DNA from: Actinomyces israelii DSM 43320
GTDB lineage: Bacteria > Actinomycetota > Actinomycetes > Actinomycetales > Actinomycetaceae
Direction: 5' to 3'
DNA: 64,000 nucleotides
Assembly (NCBI RefSeq): GCF_000711965.1
Contig: NZ_JONS01000005.1
Location: 91,850-155,849 of the forward strand
This document shows, in pieces, positions 7,708-16,172 of this stretch. The notes under the pieces were generated by a model. The model was not told where the DNA came from. It ran no database searches and saw nothing but the letters and a program-made list of their open reading frames with translations. Every line of letters begins with the position of its first letter. Within the stretch, counting starts at the first letter, position 1. Made by a program: the position numbers and the translations under genes.

Positions 7708-9834
7708 TCATGCGGCGTCATTGACGCAGTGGTGGGACCGGACCAGGTAGGCCCGGGCGAGGGGTGTGGCCGCGCCGGTCAGGCGCAGCCCGTGCGGACC
7801 GGGCTCGGCGCGCAGGCCGGGCTCGGGGACGAGGTCACGGGGCGGGTAGATCTGCTCGACGCCGCAGTCCGCCAGCGCGGGCAGGAGGATCTCGGGCGCA
7901 CCGGAGCCCAGGCCGGGCCGGTGCCACACCAGGAGGATCCCCTCGCGGGAGTGCGGGGAGGCGGCGCGGGCGGCCACCACCCAGGGGTCGTTCCAGCCGG
8001 CGACGTCGGCGGGCCACCAGGGCGCGTCCCGGCACAGGTGTGTGCGCAGGGCCTTGGCCAGGTCGGCGGCGGCGCGCACCAGGGCGATCTGGTGGTCGCT
8101 CATCCGGTCCAGGTGCCCCGAGAGGTAGACGGAGCCGGCCAGGGAGGTGACCAGGGTGTAGACGATCTCCTCGTCGCTCATCCCCGGCTGCGGGTACCCC
8201 CAGCTGGCGGCCTGCTCGGGCAGGACCGTCAGGGGGGCGTTGGCGGCGATGGGCGGGTAGCGCAGGGGGTCCTGGAGGTCTGAGGTGGACTGGAGGCGGG
8301 CGGCGGCCAGAAGCGCGTAGTCGGTGGTCATGCCGCCGGAGGCGCAGTTCTCAACCACCAGGCCCGGGTGGCGCCGCCCCAGGGCGGCGAGCCACCCGGC
8401 CCACGCCCGGGAGTGCTCCAGGAGGGCGTCGCCGGCCGAGTCGGCACCGGCGTCGGGCCCGGCGCCCGCGGAGTAGTTGTCGTCCACCTTGAGGTAGCCG
8501 ATGCCGTAGCCGACCATCCGGTCCACGACGGCGTCGAGGTGCTCGCGCGCGGCCGGGTGACGCATGTCCAGGCGCAGGCGGCCCTGCTCGATGAGGAGGC
8601 TGCCGCCGCGGCGCATGAAGGCTTCAGCGGGAAGGCTGCGGGCCAAGGGGCTGCGCGCCCCGACGGCGAGGGGCTCGATCCACAGCCCGGGGGACATCCC
8701 CTCCGCGCGGATGAGGTCCAGAGTGGCTCCAAGCCCCTCGGGGAAGCGGCGAGCGGAGGGCTCCCAGGCGCCGACGGCGTCCCACCAGGCCCCGTCCTCC
8801 TCGTCGGAGTGCCAGCCGTCGTCGATGCAGTAGACCTCGGCGCCGGCGCGGGCGGCCGCGGGCACGAGGGTGGCCAGGCGCTCCGCCGTCGGGTCGGCCA
8901 TGAGGGTGTTCATGTAGTCGTTGAAGACGACGGGGGCCGGGTCGGTGGTGGGCGCCGTGCGCTCACGCAGGGCCCGGCGGTAGGCCGTGAGCTCGACGGC
9001 GGCCCCCTGCCAGCCGCCGTCGGACAGGACGAGGGCCGCGGTGGGGGTGGCCGCCTCCTGGCCGGGGTGCAGGACGCGCATCCAGCCGTGCTGAAGGTCG
9101 GTGGGGCCGCAGACCACCAGGCCCAGGACGCCGCCGCGGCGGGAGACCTCCACCGTCCAGGCGCCGTTGTGCTCCACCTGCCAGGCGAGGGCCTGGCCGC
9201 CGGCCGGGTCGGTGAGGATGCCGACGGGCTCCCAGCGGCTGGAGGACCACCCGGACTCCGCGCTCAGGCGCAGGGTGTCGCGGGGGGACTGGCCGTGGAC
9301 GGCGGTCCCGACGTCGACCAGCTCCTCCCCCAGGCGCTGGTGGCGCCAGCGCTGCTCGGCCATCCAGGCCGAGGGCGCGGTCATGAGGTCGAGGTCGTCC
9401 AGGGGCGCGCCGGGCAGGACGGTGGCGGACAGGATGCTGAGGGCGGTCAGGTGCAGGGGCGCGGCGCCGTCGTTGCGCACTCGCGTGCGCACCCGCAGGG
9501 AGGCGGGGGTGGGGCGTCACAGGTCGGTCAGGGCGACCAGGCCGGTGGTCTCGTCGCGCTGGGTGAGCAGGTGGTGCGGCCAGGGCCCCTCCTTCTCCTC
9601 CAGGGTGACAGGCCGCAGGGCGGCCCCCTGCGCGGTGCGGGTCAGGCGGTGATCCACGAAGGCCCGTCCGGTCTCCACAGTCAGGCACTCCACCAGGGGG
9701 AGGGCCGGGACGTGGGCCGGGCTGCCGCCGACCGCGAGCGCCGCGGGCCGGCCGGGCTGGATGCGCAGGCGCGCCATGCCCAGGTCGCGGACGGGCACCG
9801 CTGCCGGTGCAGTCAGTGCGGTCATCGCAGTCAT
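7708..9834 (-). pseudogene. GH36 alpha-galactosidase interrupted by one in-frame TGA
   Basis: Hydrolyses terminal alpha-galactosyl residues. The frame from ATG 9834 (GGAGG 5 nt upstream) to 7708 would give 708 residues, the normal GH36 length, but codon 106 (9517-9519) is TGA, read as ...VALTDL-stop-RPTPASLRVRTRV. Both sides match the family and stay in the same frame. The catalytic region is intact: YLKVDDNYSAG with the nucleophile Asp in K-x-D, and STSDLQDP carrying the acid/base Asp. The cause could be a recent nonsense mutation, a base-call error or TGA read-through (context CTG TGA CGC). The downstream part alone has only a GTG at 9492 with no ribosome site. It is the first gene of the sugar-uptake operon. 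Confidence 0.85.
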
Positions 9835-9920
9835 CAGAACCTCCAGACGAGGCGGCCCGCATCGGCCCCCTCTCAGACTGCGCCCACCGTAGGAAGGGTC
9901 GCATTCGCCTGTCCACGAGC

Positions 9921-9940
9921 TGTGAAACATCCGTTTCACA
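9921..9940. promoter_or_regulatory. Perfect palindrome, probable operator between GH36 and GH16
   Basis: TGTGAAAC-ATCC-GTTTCACA, 8-bp perfect arms around a 4-bp centre. It lies in the divergent region, 87 bp before the GH36 start and 86 bp before the GH16 start. The TGAAAC/GTTTCA half-sites resemble LacI-family operators, and a LacI-type gene lies 2.2 kb to the right. The regulator assignment is inference. Confidence 0.7.
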
Positions 9941-10025
9941 AGATTCTGCGGGGATCTTCCCGCTGTCTCCGTCGAGGTCTACCGTGCGTTGAGGACCCTC
10001 CGAGTCGTGCGAAGGAGCATGAACG

Positions 10026-11288
10026 ATGACCCCGATGACCCCGGTGACCCCGGTGACCTCGATGACACTGAGCCGACGTCGCGCCGTCCTGTCCGCGGCG
10101 GTCCTGACCGGGCTCCCCCTTCTGGGCCCGCCCGCCCCGGCCCGCGCAGAGGGAACGGACATCAACCTGAAGGAGTGGACGCTCATCGACTCCCTCAGCG
10201 ACGGCTTCGACGCCCCTCTGGACTCCGCCCGCTGGCACCGCGGCCTGTGGTACCCGACCTCTGGGGTCGGGGCCTTCCGCGACGAGAACGCGGAGGTCTC
10301 CGACGGCGTCCTGCGCCTGTGGGCCAGGGCCGAGGGATCCGGGGGCGGGGGCGGCGCCAGCCACACCTTCGGGGCTGTGGAATCCGTCTTCGACACCCCC
10401 GGCGTGTGCAGCTACGTGGAGGTCCGCGCCAGGGCCCTGCCCTCAGCCGCCCGCGTGCTCTCCGCCGTCTGGCTCCAGTCCTCCACCCTCAGCGGCGAGA
10501 ACGCCCTGGCCGCCGACCCGAACCCGGAGATCGACGTCCAGGAGACCTTCGACTTCCACGCCATGACCTCGGCCACGCACATCTGGCCGGGCGGCAACGA
10601 CGCCGGCCACCGATCCTTCGGCGGGCACACCTACCCGACGGCCGATGACGTCTCCTCGGACTACCACTTCTACGGCGTCGAGCGCCGGGAGGGCGAGGTG
10701 CTCATCTACTGGGACCGTCATCTCGCCTGGCGCCTGCCCGCCCCCGACCCTTCCCTGTGGCGCATGTCCCGGCACGTGGTCCTCAGCCTGGAGGGGCACC
10801 TGGGCAGGGTCCAGGACTCCGCCCTGCCGGCCTCCTTCGACATCGACTACGTCCGCACCTACTACCGGACCCCCGCCCGGGTGCAGCCGGACGGAGACGT
10901 CCGCGTCCTCGACCCCGAGGGCCGGGCGCTGACCCTGGGCTCTGCGGGCGTCGTGCTCAGCGCCTCCACCGGTGAGGACACTCGCTGGCGCCTGCGCCGC
11001 CAGGACGATCTCACCTATGTGCTCGCTTCGCCGTCGGGGGCCGTGCTGGGCGCCGAGTCCGCCACCGGCTATGCGGGCGGGGGCCTGGTGGCCTCCCCCG
11101 GGGCGGGTACCGGGACGGACACCGCGGGCAGCCGGTACCGGTGGCACGTCCTGCCGGTGGAGGACGGAGTGAGGATCCGCTCCAAGCTCAGCGGCCTTGC
11201 CCTGTCCTCCGGAGGCGGACAGCTGGTCACCGGGGAGGAGGAGCAGGCGACGACGTGGCGGATCGAGTCCCCCGCCTCCACCCAGTAG
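10026..11288 (+). CDS. Secreted GH16-type glycoside hydrolase with C-terminal beta-trefoil-like domain
   Basis: Probably an endo-acting beta-glucanase or galactanase secreted to the surface. The product is 420 aa. The N-terminus SRRRAVLSAAVLTGLPLL ending in PARA-E looks like a Tat signal. Residues about 45-285 are a GH16 jelly roll: FRDENAEVSDGVLRLWA, YVEVRARAL, and the catalytic EIDVQETF, which matches E-[IL]-D-x-x-E with nucleophile and acid/base Glu. The last 125 residues (DGDVRVLDPEGRALTLGSAG ... TTWRIESP) look like a ricin-type carbohydrate-binding trefoil. The ATG at 10026 has GAAGGAG 9 nt upstream. It diverges from the alpha-galactosidase operon across the palindrome at 9921. The exact substrate is unknown. 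Confidence 0.8.
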   Translation: MTPMTPVTPVTSMTLSRRRAVLSAAVLTGLPLLGPPAPARAEGTDINLKEWTLIDSLSDGFDAPLDSARWHRGLWYPTSGVGAFRDENAEVSDGVLRLWARAEGSGGGGGASHTFGAVESVFDTPGVCSYVEVRARALPSAARVLSAVWLQSSTLSGENALAADPNPEIDVQETFDFHAMTSATHIWPGGNDAGHRSFGGHTYPTADDVSSDYHFYGVERREGEVLIYWDRHLAWRLPAPDPSLWRMSRHVVLSLEGHLGRVQDSALPASFDIDYVRTYYRTPARVQPDGDVRVLDPEGRALTLGSAGVVLSASTGEDTRWRLRRQDDLTYVLASPSGAVLGAESATGYAGGGLVASPGAGTGTDTAGSRYRWHVLPVEDGVRIRSKLSGLALSSGGGQLVTGEEEQATTWRIESPASTQ

Positions 11289-11309
11289 GGACCCCGCCGC
11301 CCCCTCTCA

Positions 11310-11346
11310 TCGAGATCGGTTCAGTTCCGGCTCGAGATCGGTTCAG
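11310..11346 (+). repeat. 22-bp-periodic GAGATCGGT array, 2 units
   Basis: GAGATCGGTTC begins at 11312 and 11334, with TTCCGG between. It follows the GH16 stop by 22 bp and reads away from it. Confidence 0.9.
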
Positions 11347-11516
11347 AGCACCAGACGCCTCATGAGCCCCTTTGGCCACAGCAACCTCGTCGCGGGCCGC
11401 CTCAACACATCGCGGCCGAGAAGCACCCTACGCCCTCTTCACCCCCGGCACTCCGCGAGTGCCGCACAAAATACCGGAATACTGCGGCGGTGCACGGCCG
11501 GGTCTCGGGACCGGGT

Positions 11517-11634
11517 GTCCGCCAGAATGACATTGGACCCCTCGGACGCCCTTCCCCTCGAAGACATCCCTGCAATGACGCGGTTCCCCACCGGCGCCTC
11601 AGCAGCCCGAGCAGCCAATGTCATTCTGACGGAC
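11517..11634. repeat. Inverted repeat with 20-bp arms and a 78-nt loop
   Basis: GTCCGCCAGAATGACATTGG (11517-11536) is repeated inverted at 11615-11634 with one mismatch. The interior has no open frame. It resembles a small non-autonomous element or a transcribed hairpin. Confidence 0.75.
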
Positions 11635-11774
11635 AGCTGCGCACTCCGACAGGCCCAACACATCATCATCCGGCCGACCCGGCCCATCCTCTGGACCGCG
11701 AGAAGAACCATGACGCCCGAGCCCCCCAGCGGCCAACCCGCATCCCCGCCCCGCACCACTGCCAGAGCGACAAC

Positions 11775-11812
11775 GAACCGATCTCGAGCCGGAACCGAAC
11801 CGATCTCGACGT
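11775..11812 (-). repeat. 22-bp-periodic GAGATCGGT array, 2 units
   Basis: ACCGATCTCG at 11777 and 11799, 22 bp apart. It is isolated within the large gap. Confidence 0.88.
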
Positions 11813-12090
11813 GGGAAATCACGACCGGCTCTCACCCCAGGTCCAGCCAGCTGAGTCCCAGCAGACAGCGACGCTCGGCCTCGCCCGCCGAGCTCCGCCA
11901 AGCCGACGACGCACTAGGTCACCGGGCCTGACAAGACCCACAGGCGCACCGGCCGCAACCGGCCGGGCGGTTACAACCCGCGCCGAGCAAAGCGGCCTCC
12001 CGTCCCGCTACTCATGCGGGCCTCACAGCAGCATGACTCGAACTCGTGACCTCCAGCAGACGGGGACGGCCGCCCCCTCGCGTAGCCTGG

Positions 12091-12120
12091 TGGGGCGCCC
12101 GTTCCGCCTCGGGCGCCCCA
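12091..12120 (+). promoter_or_regulatory. Hairpin in the leader of the LacI-type gene
   Basis: TGGGGCGCCC pairs perfectly with GGGCGCCCCA across 10 nt. A TAGCCT hexamer at 12083-12088 could be the -10 box, which would place this hairpin at the start of the transcript, where it could be an autoregulatory operator or leader structure. Confidence 0.4.
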
Positions 12121-12148
12121 CCGGGGAACGACGTCGGAGAGGTGGCGC

Positions 12149-13129
12149 ATGAACGAGACCAGGCGCCCGTGGTTCCCGCCCCGGCTCGCCGACGTCGCCG
12201 CCCGCGCCGCGACATCCAAGGCGACCGCATCACGCGCCCTGAGCAGAGACCAGCCGGCGGCCTCCCCCACCACCAAGCGGGTGCGACGGGCCGCCCGCGA
12301 CCTGGGATATCGCCCCGCCACCGACCGCGCCCACCTCCTGGTCCTCTCCACGGACATCAGCCGCACCGGCTACTGGGCGACCGTGTCGGGGGTGCTAGCC
12401 GCCTCCGACGAGTTCGGCGTGGACCTGTCCGTCCACGGCCTGAGCGGCGGCCCGCAGCGGCGGCGCGAGATCCTCTCCCGCGCCCTGGACGGACGCGTGG
12501 ACGGCGTCGTCCTCCTGGAGTTCGACTCCCTGAGCGTGGCGACCCTGGAAGACCTGCCCGTGGACCTGCCGGTGGCGATCGCCGGAGGCCGCCCGGACCC
12601 CGAACAAGAGGAGCCGCCCCGGGCCTGGACGGACGACTACGCCGGCGCCATGACCGCGACCCGGCACCTGTGCGACCTGGGCCACGAGCAGCTGGCCTAT
12701 GTGGGCGTACCGAGTGCTGGCCACCCGGATCCGCGCCTGGCCGGCTGGCGCGAGGTCCTGGCCCAACGCCACCTGCGCGGCGGCGAGCCCCTGGCCCTCG
12801 GCTGGTCGGTGGAGACGGGGCTGCGAGCCGCCGCGACCGTGCGGGCCTCAGGGGCGACGGCGGTCCTGTGCGGCAACGACGACCTGGCGATCGGGCTGGT
12901 CGCGGGGCTCGCGCGCGAAGGCGCCCGGGTGCCGCAGGACGTCTCCGTGGTGGGCGTGGATGATCACCCCCACGCTCCCGGCATGATCCCGGCCCTGACG
13001 ACCGTGCGCCTGGACTTCGCGGCCGTGGGCGAGGCCGCGGCCCGCCTGGCCCTGGGGGTGGAGGCGGGGCCCGTCGTCGAGGTCCCCACGCAGCTGGTGG
13101 TCCGCGACTCCACGGCGCCGCCTCCGTGA
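12149..13129 (+). CDS. LacI-family transcriptional regulator
   Basis: A sugar-responsive repressor, 326 aa. The N-terminal helix-turn-helix is RLADVAARAATSKATASRAL, followed by the hinge-helix region VRRAARDLGYRPA. The rest is a periplasmic-binding-protein-like effector domain with the expected MTATRHLCDLGHEQLAYVG, TAVLCGNDDLAIGLV and DVSVVGVDDHPHAPGMIPALTTVRLDF. GGAGAGG lies 7 nt before the ATG. It probably controls the alpha-galactoside genes through the palindrome at 9921, inferred from proximity. The effector domain is typical but its ligand is not readable. Confidence 0.9.
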   Translation: MNETRRPWFPPRLADVAARAATSKATASRALSRDQPAASPTTKRVRRAARDLGYRPATDRAHLLVLSTDISRTGYWATVSGVLAASDEFGVDLSVHGLSGGPQRRREILSRALDGRVDGVVLLEFDSLSVATLEDLPVDLPVAIAGGRPDPEQEEPPRAWTDDYAGAMTATRHLCDLGHEQLAYVGVPSAGHPDPRLAGWREVLAQRHLRGGEPLALGWSVETGLRAAATVRASGATAVLCGNDDLAIGLVAGLAREGARVPQDVSVVGVDDHPHAPGMIPALTTVRLDFAAVGEAAARLALGVEAGPVVEVPTQLVVRDSTAPPP

Positions 13130-13188
13130 GTCCGACGACGCCGGGGGTCCAAGCGAGACGATGAACGGAGGCCGCTTGGTGCACACGT

Positions 13189-13247
13189 GAACCGATCTCG
13201 AGCCGGAACTCGACCGATCTCGGTGCGGGATACTACCGATCTCGGCG
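13189..13247 (-). repeat. 22-bp-periodic GAGATCGGT array, 3 units
   Basis: ACCGATCTCG at 13191, 13213 and 13235, spacing exactly 22 bp. It lies between convergent lacI and pyrE, 27 bp from the pyrE stop. Confidence 0.92.
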
Positions 13248-13273
13248 AAAAGACGGCAGGCGGGTCGGGCGGG

Positions 13274-13843
13274 TCAGCCCAGACCGAGGTCGGCCAGGCC
13301 GAGCGCGGCGTAATAGGGCAGGCCCTGGGCCTCAATGCGCTCGCGCGCGCCAGTGTCGCGGTCCACGACGACGGCCACGGCCAGCACGTTCGCGCCGGCC
13401 TCGCGCAGCGCGTCGACGGCCTCCAGCGGGGAGCCGCCGGTGGTGGAGGTGTCCTCCAGGACCACCACCCTGCGACCGGTGACCTCGGGCCCCTCGATGC
13501 GGCGCCTCATGCCGTGGTCCTTGGCGGCCTTGCGCACGACGAATGCGTCCAGGTCCAGTCCGCGCGAGGCGGCGGCGTGAAGCATGGCGGTGGCCACAGG
13601 GTCGGCCCCCATGGTCAGGCCCCCGACGGCGTCGACGTCGTCCGTGCTCAGACCCGCCTCCTCCAGCATGTCGAGCATGACGTGGCCGATGAGGGGCGCG
13701 GCATCGTGGTGCAGGGTCGCCCGGCGCATATCGACGTAGAAGTCGGACTCGGCACCGGAGGCGAGGGTGACCCGGCCGCGCACGACGGCGAGGCTGGTGA
13801 CGAGCTGGGCTAGACGGGCGCGCTGGGAGTCATTCGTTGTCAC
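13274..13843 (-). CDS. pyrE: Orotate phosphoribosyltransferase
   Basis: Converts orotate and PRPP to orotidine 5'-phosphate in pyrimidine synthesis. The product is 189 aa. Signatures are LASGAESDFYVDMR (orotate loop), VGGLTMGADPVATAM, the FVVRKAAKDHG catalytic Lys loop, and the PRPP-binding VVVLEDTSTTGGSPLEAV with acidic pair ED. The start is GTG 13843, with TAGCCT ending 6 nt before it, so the mRNA is probably leaderless. It stands alone, with repeat arrays on both flanks. Confidence 0.95.
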   Translation of the reverse strand: MTTNDSQRARLAQLVTSLAVVRGRVTLASGAESDFYVDMRRATLHHDAAPLIGHVMLDMLEEAGLSTDDVDAVGGLTMGADPVATAMLHAAASRGLDLDAFVVRKAAKDHGMRRRIEGPEVTGRRVVVLEDTSTTGGSPLEAVDALREAGANVLAVAVVVDRDTGARERIEAQGLPYYAALGLADLGLG

Positions 13844-13849
13844 CCCACC

Positions 13850-13868
13850 AGGCTAGATGATTGATTCC
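13850..13868 (-). promoter_or_regulatory. Leaderless-type promoter of pyrE
   Basis: On the minus strand GGAATCAATCATC runs directly into TAGCCT, then 6 nt, then GTG. The same upstream block precedes the nitroreductase gene (26672-26688), and its ATCATC-TAG part precedes the dehydrogenase gene (23200). Confidence 0.65.
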
Positions 13869-13943
13869 GGCGGGGCGCAGGACGAGTCGGGCGTCTGAGT
13901 GCTCGCCTCTGCGCCCCCCCGGCAGACCCCGGCGCCCCCTTTC

Positions 13944-13982
13944 GTCAAGATCGGTCGTACTACGCGCCGAGATCGGTTCGAG
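13944..13982 (+). repeat. 22-bp-periodic GAGATCGGT array, 2 units
   Basis: Cores at 13947 (AAGATCGGT, one change) and 13969 (GAGATCGGT), 22 bp apart. The right flank AGGCGCCCGCCCGGG matches that of the array at 32976. Confidence 0.85.
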
Positions 13983-14020
13983 GCGCCCGCCCGGGCGACA
14001 TCGGACGTCAACGTCCTGAG

Positions 14021-14154
14021 GGAAAAGGTGGCTCCTACGCACTTTTAACGCCGAACCCCGCCCCGCCTGTGCTGCAGAACCGCGGAATCACACCGATCCA
14101 CACCGCGCCCGAGACCGCCGACCACCTTAAAAGTGCGTAGGAGCCACCTTTTCC
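14021..14154. repeat. 28-bp perfect inverted repeat enclosing 78 bp
   Basis: GGAAAAGGTGGCTCCTACGC plus eight more bases (14021-14048) is repeated exactly inverted at 14127-14154. The 78-bp interior is GC-rich without a frame. The size and perfect ends suggest a miniature inverted-repeat element or a folded RNA. Confidence 0.88.
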
Positions 14155-14300
14155 CACCGCGACGTCCAAGGCGCGACCTGGCGGGCGAGGGCACGACCCC
14201 GTGCAGGACCCGGCCGGGCGAGTGGAGTCTGCCGGCCTGTCGGGGCTCTGGGGTCTTCGAGGAGACCGCTCTTGACGGAGAAGTGCGCAACGGGTGTCCC

Positions 14301-14358
14301 GGACCGATCTCGACGCGGAACCCGACCGATCTCGGTGCGAGGCTGAACCGATCTCGGC
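14301..14358 (-). repeat. 22-bp-periodic GAGATCGGT array, 3 units
   Basis: ACCGATCTCG at 14303, 14325 and 14347. It lies 54 bp beyond the stop of the thioredoxin-like gene. Confidence 0.92.
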
Positions 14359-14410
14359 AAAAGGAAAGGGGACGGGCAGAGGACGGGGGACGGGCGGCTC
14401 GCCGATGGAC

Positions 14411-15247
14411 TCAGCCGGCCTTGACCGCCTCGATCGACTGATCCATCTGATCGGGGCCGAGCGGCCCGACGTGCACCTGCTGGACCACACCGTCGGCGTC
14501 AACGAAGAAGTGCGAGGGCACGCCCATAATCCCGTAGGACGCGGAGACGGTCTGGTCCTGGTCGGCGACCTGGGTGAAGTCGTTGCCGACGCGCTCGGAG
14601 TAGGAGCGGACCGCCGGAAGGCTCTCCCCGACGTAGACCACGACGACCTGGATGTCATCGCCGTGGGCGGCAGCAGCGGCCTGCACATCGGGCATCTCGG
14701 TGCGGCAGCCCGTGCACCAGGTGGCCATAAACACGAGCCACACCGGCTTGCCCCGCATCTGCGCCAGCGACACCCGGTGGCCCTCGATGTCGGCGCCCTC
14801 GAAGGCCGGGGCCGCGTCCCCCGCCACCGGTGCCTTCTGCACGCCTTCGACCTCCACCTGGGTGACGACGGCCGTCTCGGCCTGGGGGTCCTCGGCGGTG
14901 CTCGGCTTGACCACCCACCAAGCCGCAATGGCGATGGCGAAGGACGTCACCAGGACGACGGCGATCTGGCCGAAGCCGGAGCGGCGCAGGCGGGCCCGCC
15001 AAGCCGGCTCGTCGGCGGACGAGCGCTTCTCGTCCGACTCGTCCGACTCGTCGGACTCGGCGGAGCCGACGTCGGACTCGGCCAGCTCATCCGGCTCGGC
15101 CGGCTCGGCCAGCTCATCGGGCCTGACGTCAGACTCGGCCAGCTCATCCGGCTCGGCCGGCTCATCGGGCCCGTCGGCCCGTTCGTCAGACTCTGCGAGC
15201 TCGCCCGGCTCGTCGTCGTGCTCGGGCGGATCGGAACGATCAGGCAT
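14411..15247 (-). CDS. Membrane-anchored TlpA/ResA-like thiol-disulfide reductase
   Basis: Reduces the cysteines of apocytochromes c outside the membrane before haem attachment. The product is 278 aa. An acidic, repetitive N-terminus of about 90 residues (EPDELAESD repeated) is cytoplasmic, then one membrane helix (IAVVLVTSFAIAIAAWWVV), then a thioredoxin fold with the active site MATWCTGCRTEMP (CTGC) and the cis-Pro loop GIMGVPSHFFVDADG. It is the last gene of the nrf/cytochrome biogenesis operon and overlaps the end of ccsA by 8 nt. Redox partner: the CcdA-like protein encoded upstream. Confidence 0.9.
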   Translation of the reverse strand: MPDRSDPPEHDDEPGELAESDERADGPDEPAEPDELAESDVRPDELAEPAEPDELAESDVGSAESDESDESDEKRSSADEPAWRARLRRSGFGQIAVVLVTSFAIAIAAWWVVKPSTAEDPQAETAVVTQVEVEGVQKAPVAGDAAPAFEGADIEGHRVSLAQMRGKPVWLVFMATWCTGCRTEMPDVQAAAAAHGDDIQVVVVYVGESLPAVRSYSERVGNDFTQVADQDQTVSASYGIMGVPSHFFVDADGVVQQVHVGPLGPDQMDQSIEAVKAG

Positions 15248-16172
15248 AGGAGTGCAGACCTCCGAAGAACAGGTTGCCCAGATAGGTGAAGATGACGGCG
15301 CAGAAGCCGAGGATGAGCAGCCACGCCGACTTCGATCCCCGCCAGCCGCGGGTCACCCGCGCGTGCAGGTATGCGCCGTAGATCAGCCAGGTGATCAGGG
15401 CCGCGGTCTCTTTCGGGTCCCAGCCCCAGTAGCGGCCCCACGCGACATTGGCCCAGATCGACCCCAGGATAAGCATGAGGGTCAGCATGGGGAAGGTAAC
15501 CACCGTGGCCCTGTAGCCGAGGTCGTCGAGCACCTCCTCCCTGGGCCAGCCCTTCCACTTCACGTAGGGCGCGAGCAGGTACATGACCGCGGCCGCGAAG
15601 GAGACCACGGCCGCACCGTAGCCGATGGAGGCGGTGAGCACGTGCAGGGTGAGCAGCGGGGAGTTCTGCAGCGCCGGCATGAGCGGGCTCGGCCTGTAGG
15701 ACAGGGTGGAGGCGTAGATGAGCATCGCCAGAATCACCGGCAGCACAATGACCGACATGGTGCGCACCCGGTAGCGCCACTCGAAGTACACCTGGGCGAG
15801 GATCATGCCCCAGGCGAAGGAGATTGCGAACTCGTAGTGGTTCGAGAAGGGCATGTGGCCGGTCGCGATCGTGCGGGTGATCAGCGACCCGGTCAGCAGC
15901 ACCAGGCCCAGCTGCGTGGACTTGGCGGCCCACCAGGTGACGGTGAACCGCTTGATCGGGGCGTGACGGATCCCCCCGGTCACCGCCACGGTCCGGTCGC
16001 CGTCGCCGGTGTTGATGACCACCGTGCCGGCAGGCTCGGAGGCGGCGGTCGGGGCCGCCCTCGCCGCCCTCGCCGACATCCGGACCGCGAAGAAGGCGCC
16101 CAGGTAGGCGATGGTGGACAGGGCTACGAGTGTTGTGGTGATGAGCAGGAGGGCCTGGGAGTACTCAATCAT
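15240..16172 (-). CDS. ccsA: Cytochrome c biogenesis protein CcsA (CcsB-type, system II)
   Basis: Haem-handling integral membrane subunit of the ResB-CcsA synthetase that exports haem and attaches it to CxxCH motifs. The product is 310 aa with about eight membrane helices. The tryptophan-rich WWD signature WGRYWGWDPKETAALITW is present, with flanking His residues (TGHMPFSNHYEFAISF, LTLHVLTASIGYG) that serve as haem ligands in this family. The start ATG 16172 lies inside the last codons of resB, so translation is coupled. Neighbours confirm the role. Confidence 0.93.
   Translation of the reverse strand: MIEYSQALLLITTTLVALSTIAYLGAFFAVRMSARAARAAPTAASEPAGTVVINTGDGDRTVAVTGGIRHAPIKRFTVTWWAAKSTQLGLVLLTGSLITRTIATGHMPFSNHYEFAISFAWGMILAQVYFEWRYRVRTMSVIVLPVILAMLIYASTLSYRPSPLMPALQNSPLLTLHVLTASIGYGAAVVSFAAAVMYLLAPYVKWKGWPREEVLDDLGYRATVVTFPMLTLMLILGSIWANVAWGRYWGWDPKETAALITWLIYGAYLHARVTRGWRGSKSAWLLILGFCAVIFTYLGNLFFGGLHSYA

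Larger units (their letters stand above)
11289..12148. other. 860-bp gap between the GH16 gene and the LacI regulator
   Basis: Contains two 22-bp-periodic arrays (11310-11346 and 11775-11812), a 20-bp inverted repeat with a wide loop (11517-11634), and a 3' tRNA-like scrap around 12010-12055 (minus strand GGTCACGAGTTCGAGTC). Just before lacI there is TAGCCT (12083) and a 10-bp hairpin (12091-12120). I find no protein-coding frame. Confidence 0.5.
13844..14410. other. Gap between pyrE and the thioredoxin-like gene
   Basis: Filled by the pyrE promoter, two 22-bp-periodic arrays (13944-13982 and 14301-14358) and a long inverted repeat (14021-14154). No coding frame was found. Confidence 0.6.

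Noticed and set aside
12005..12056. tRNA-like 3' half on the minus strand (GGTCACGAGTTCGAGTC)
   Set aside because: The T-arm has a mismatch, no acceptor partner or anticodon arm can be built, so it is at best a scrap and not a tRNA gene.
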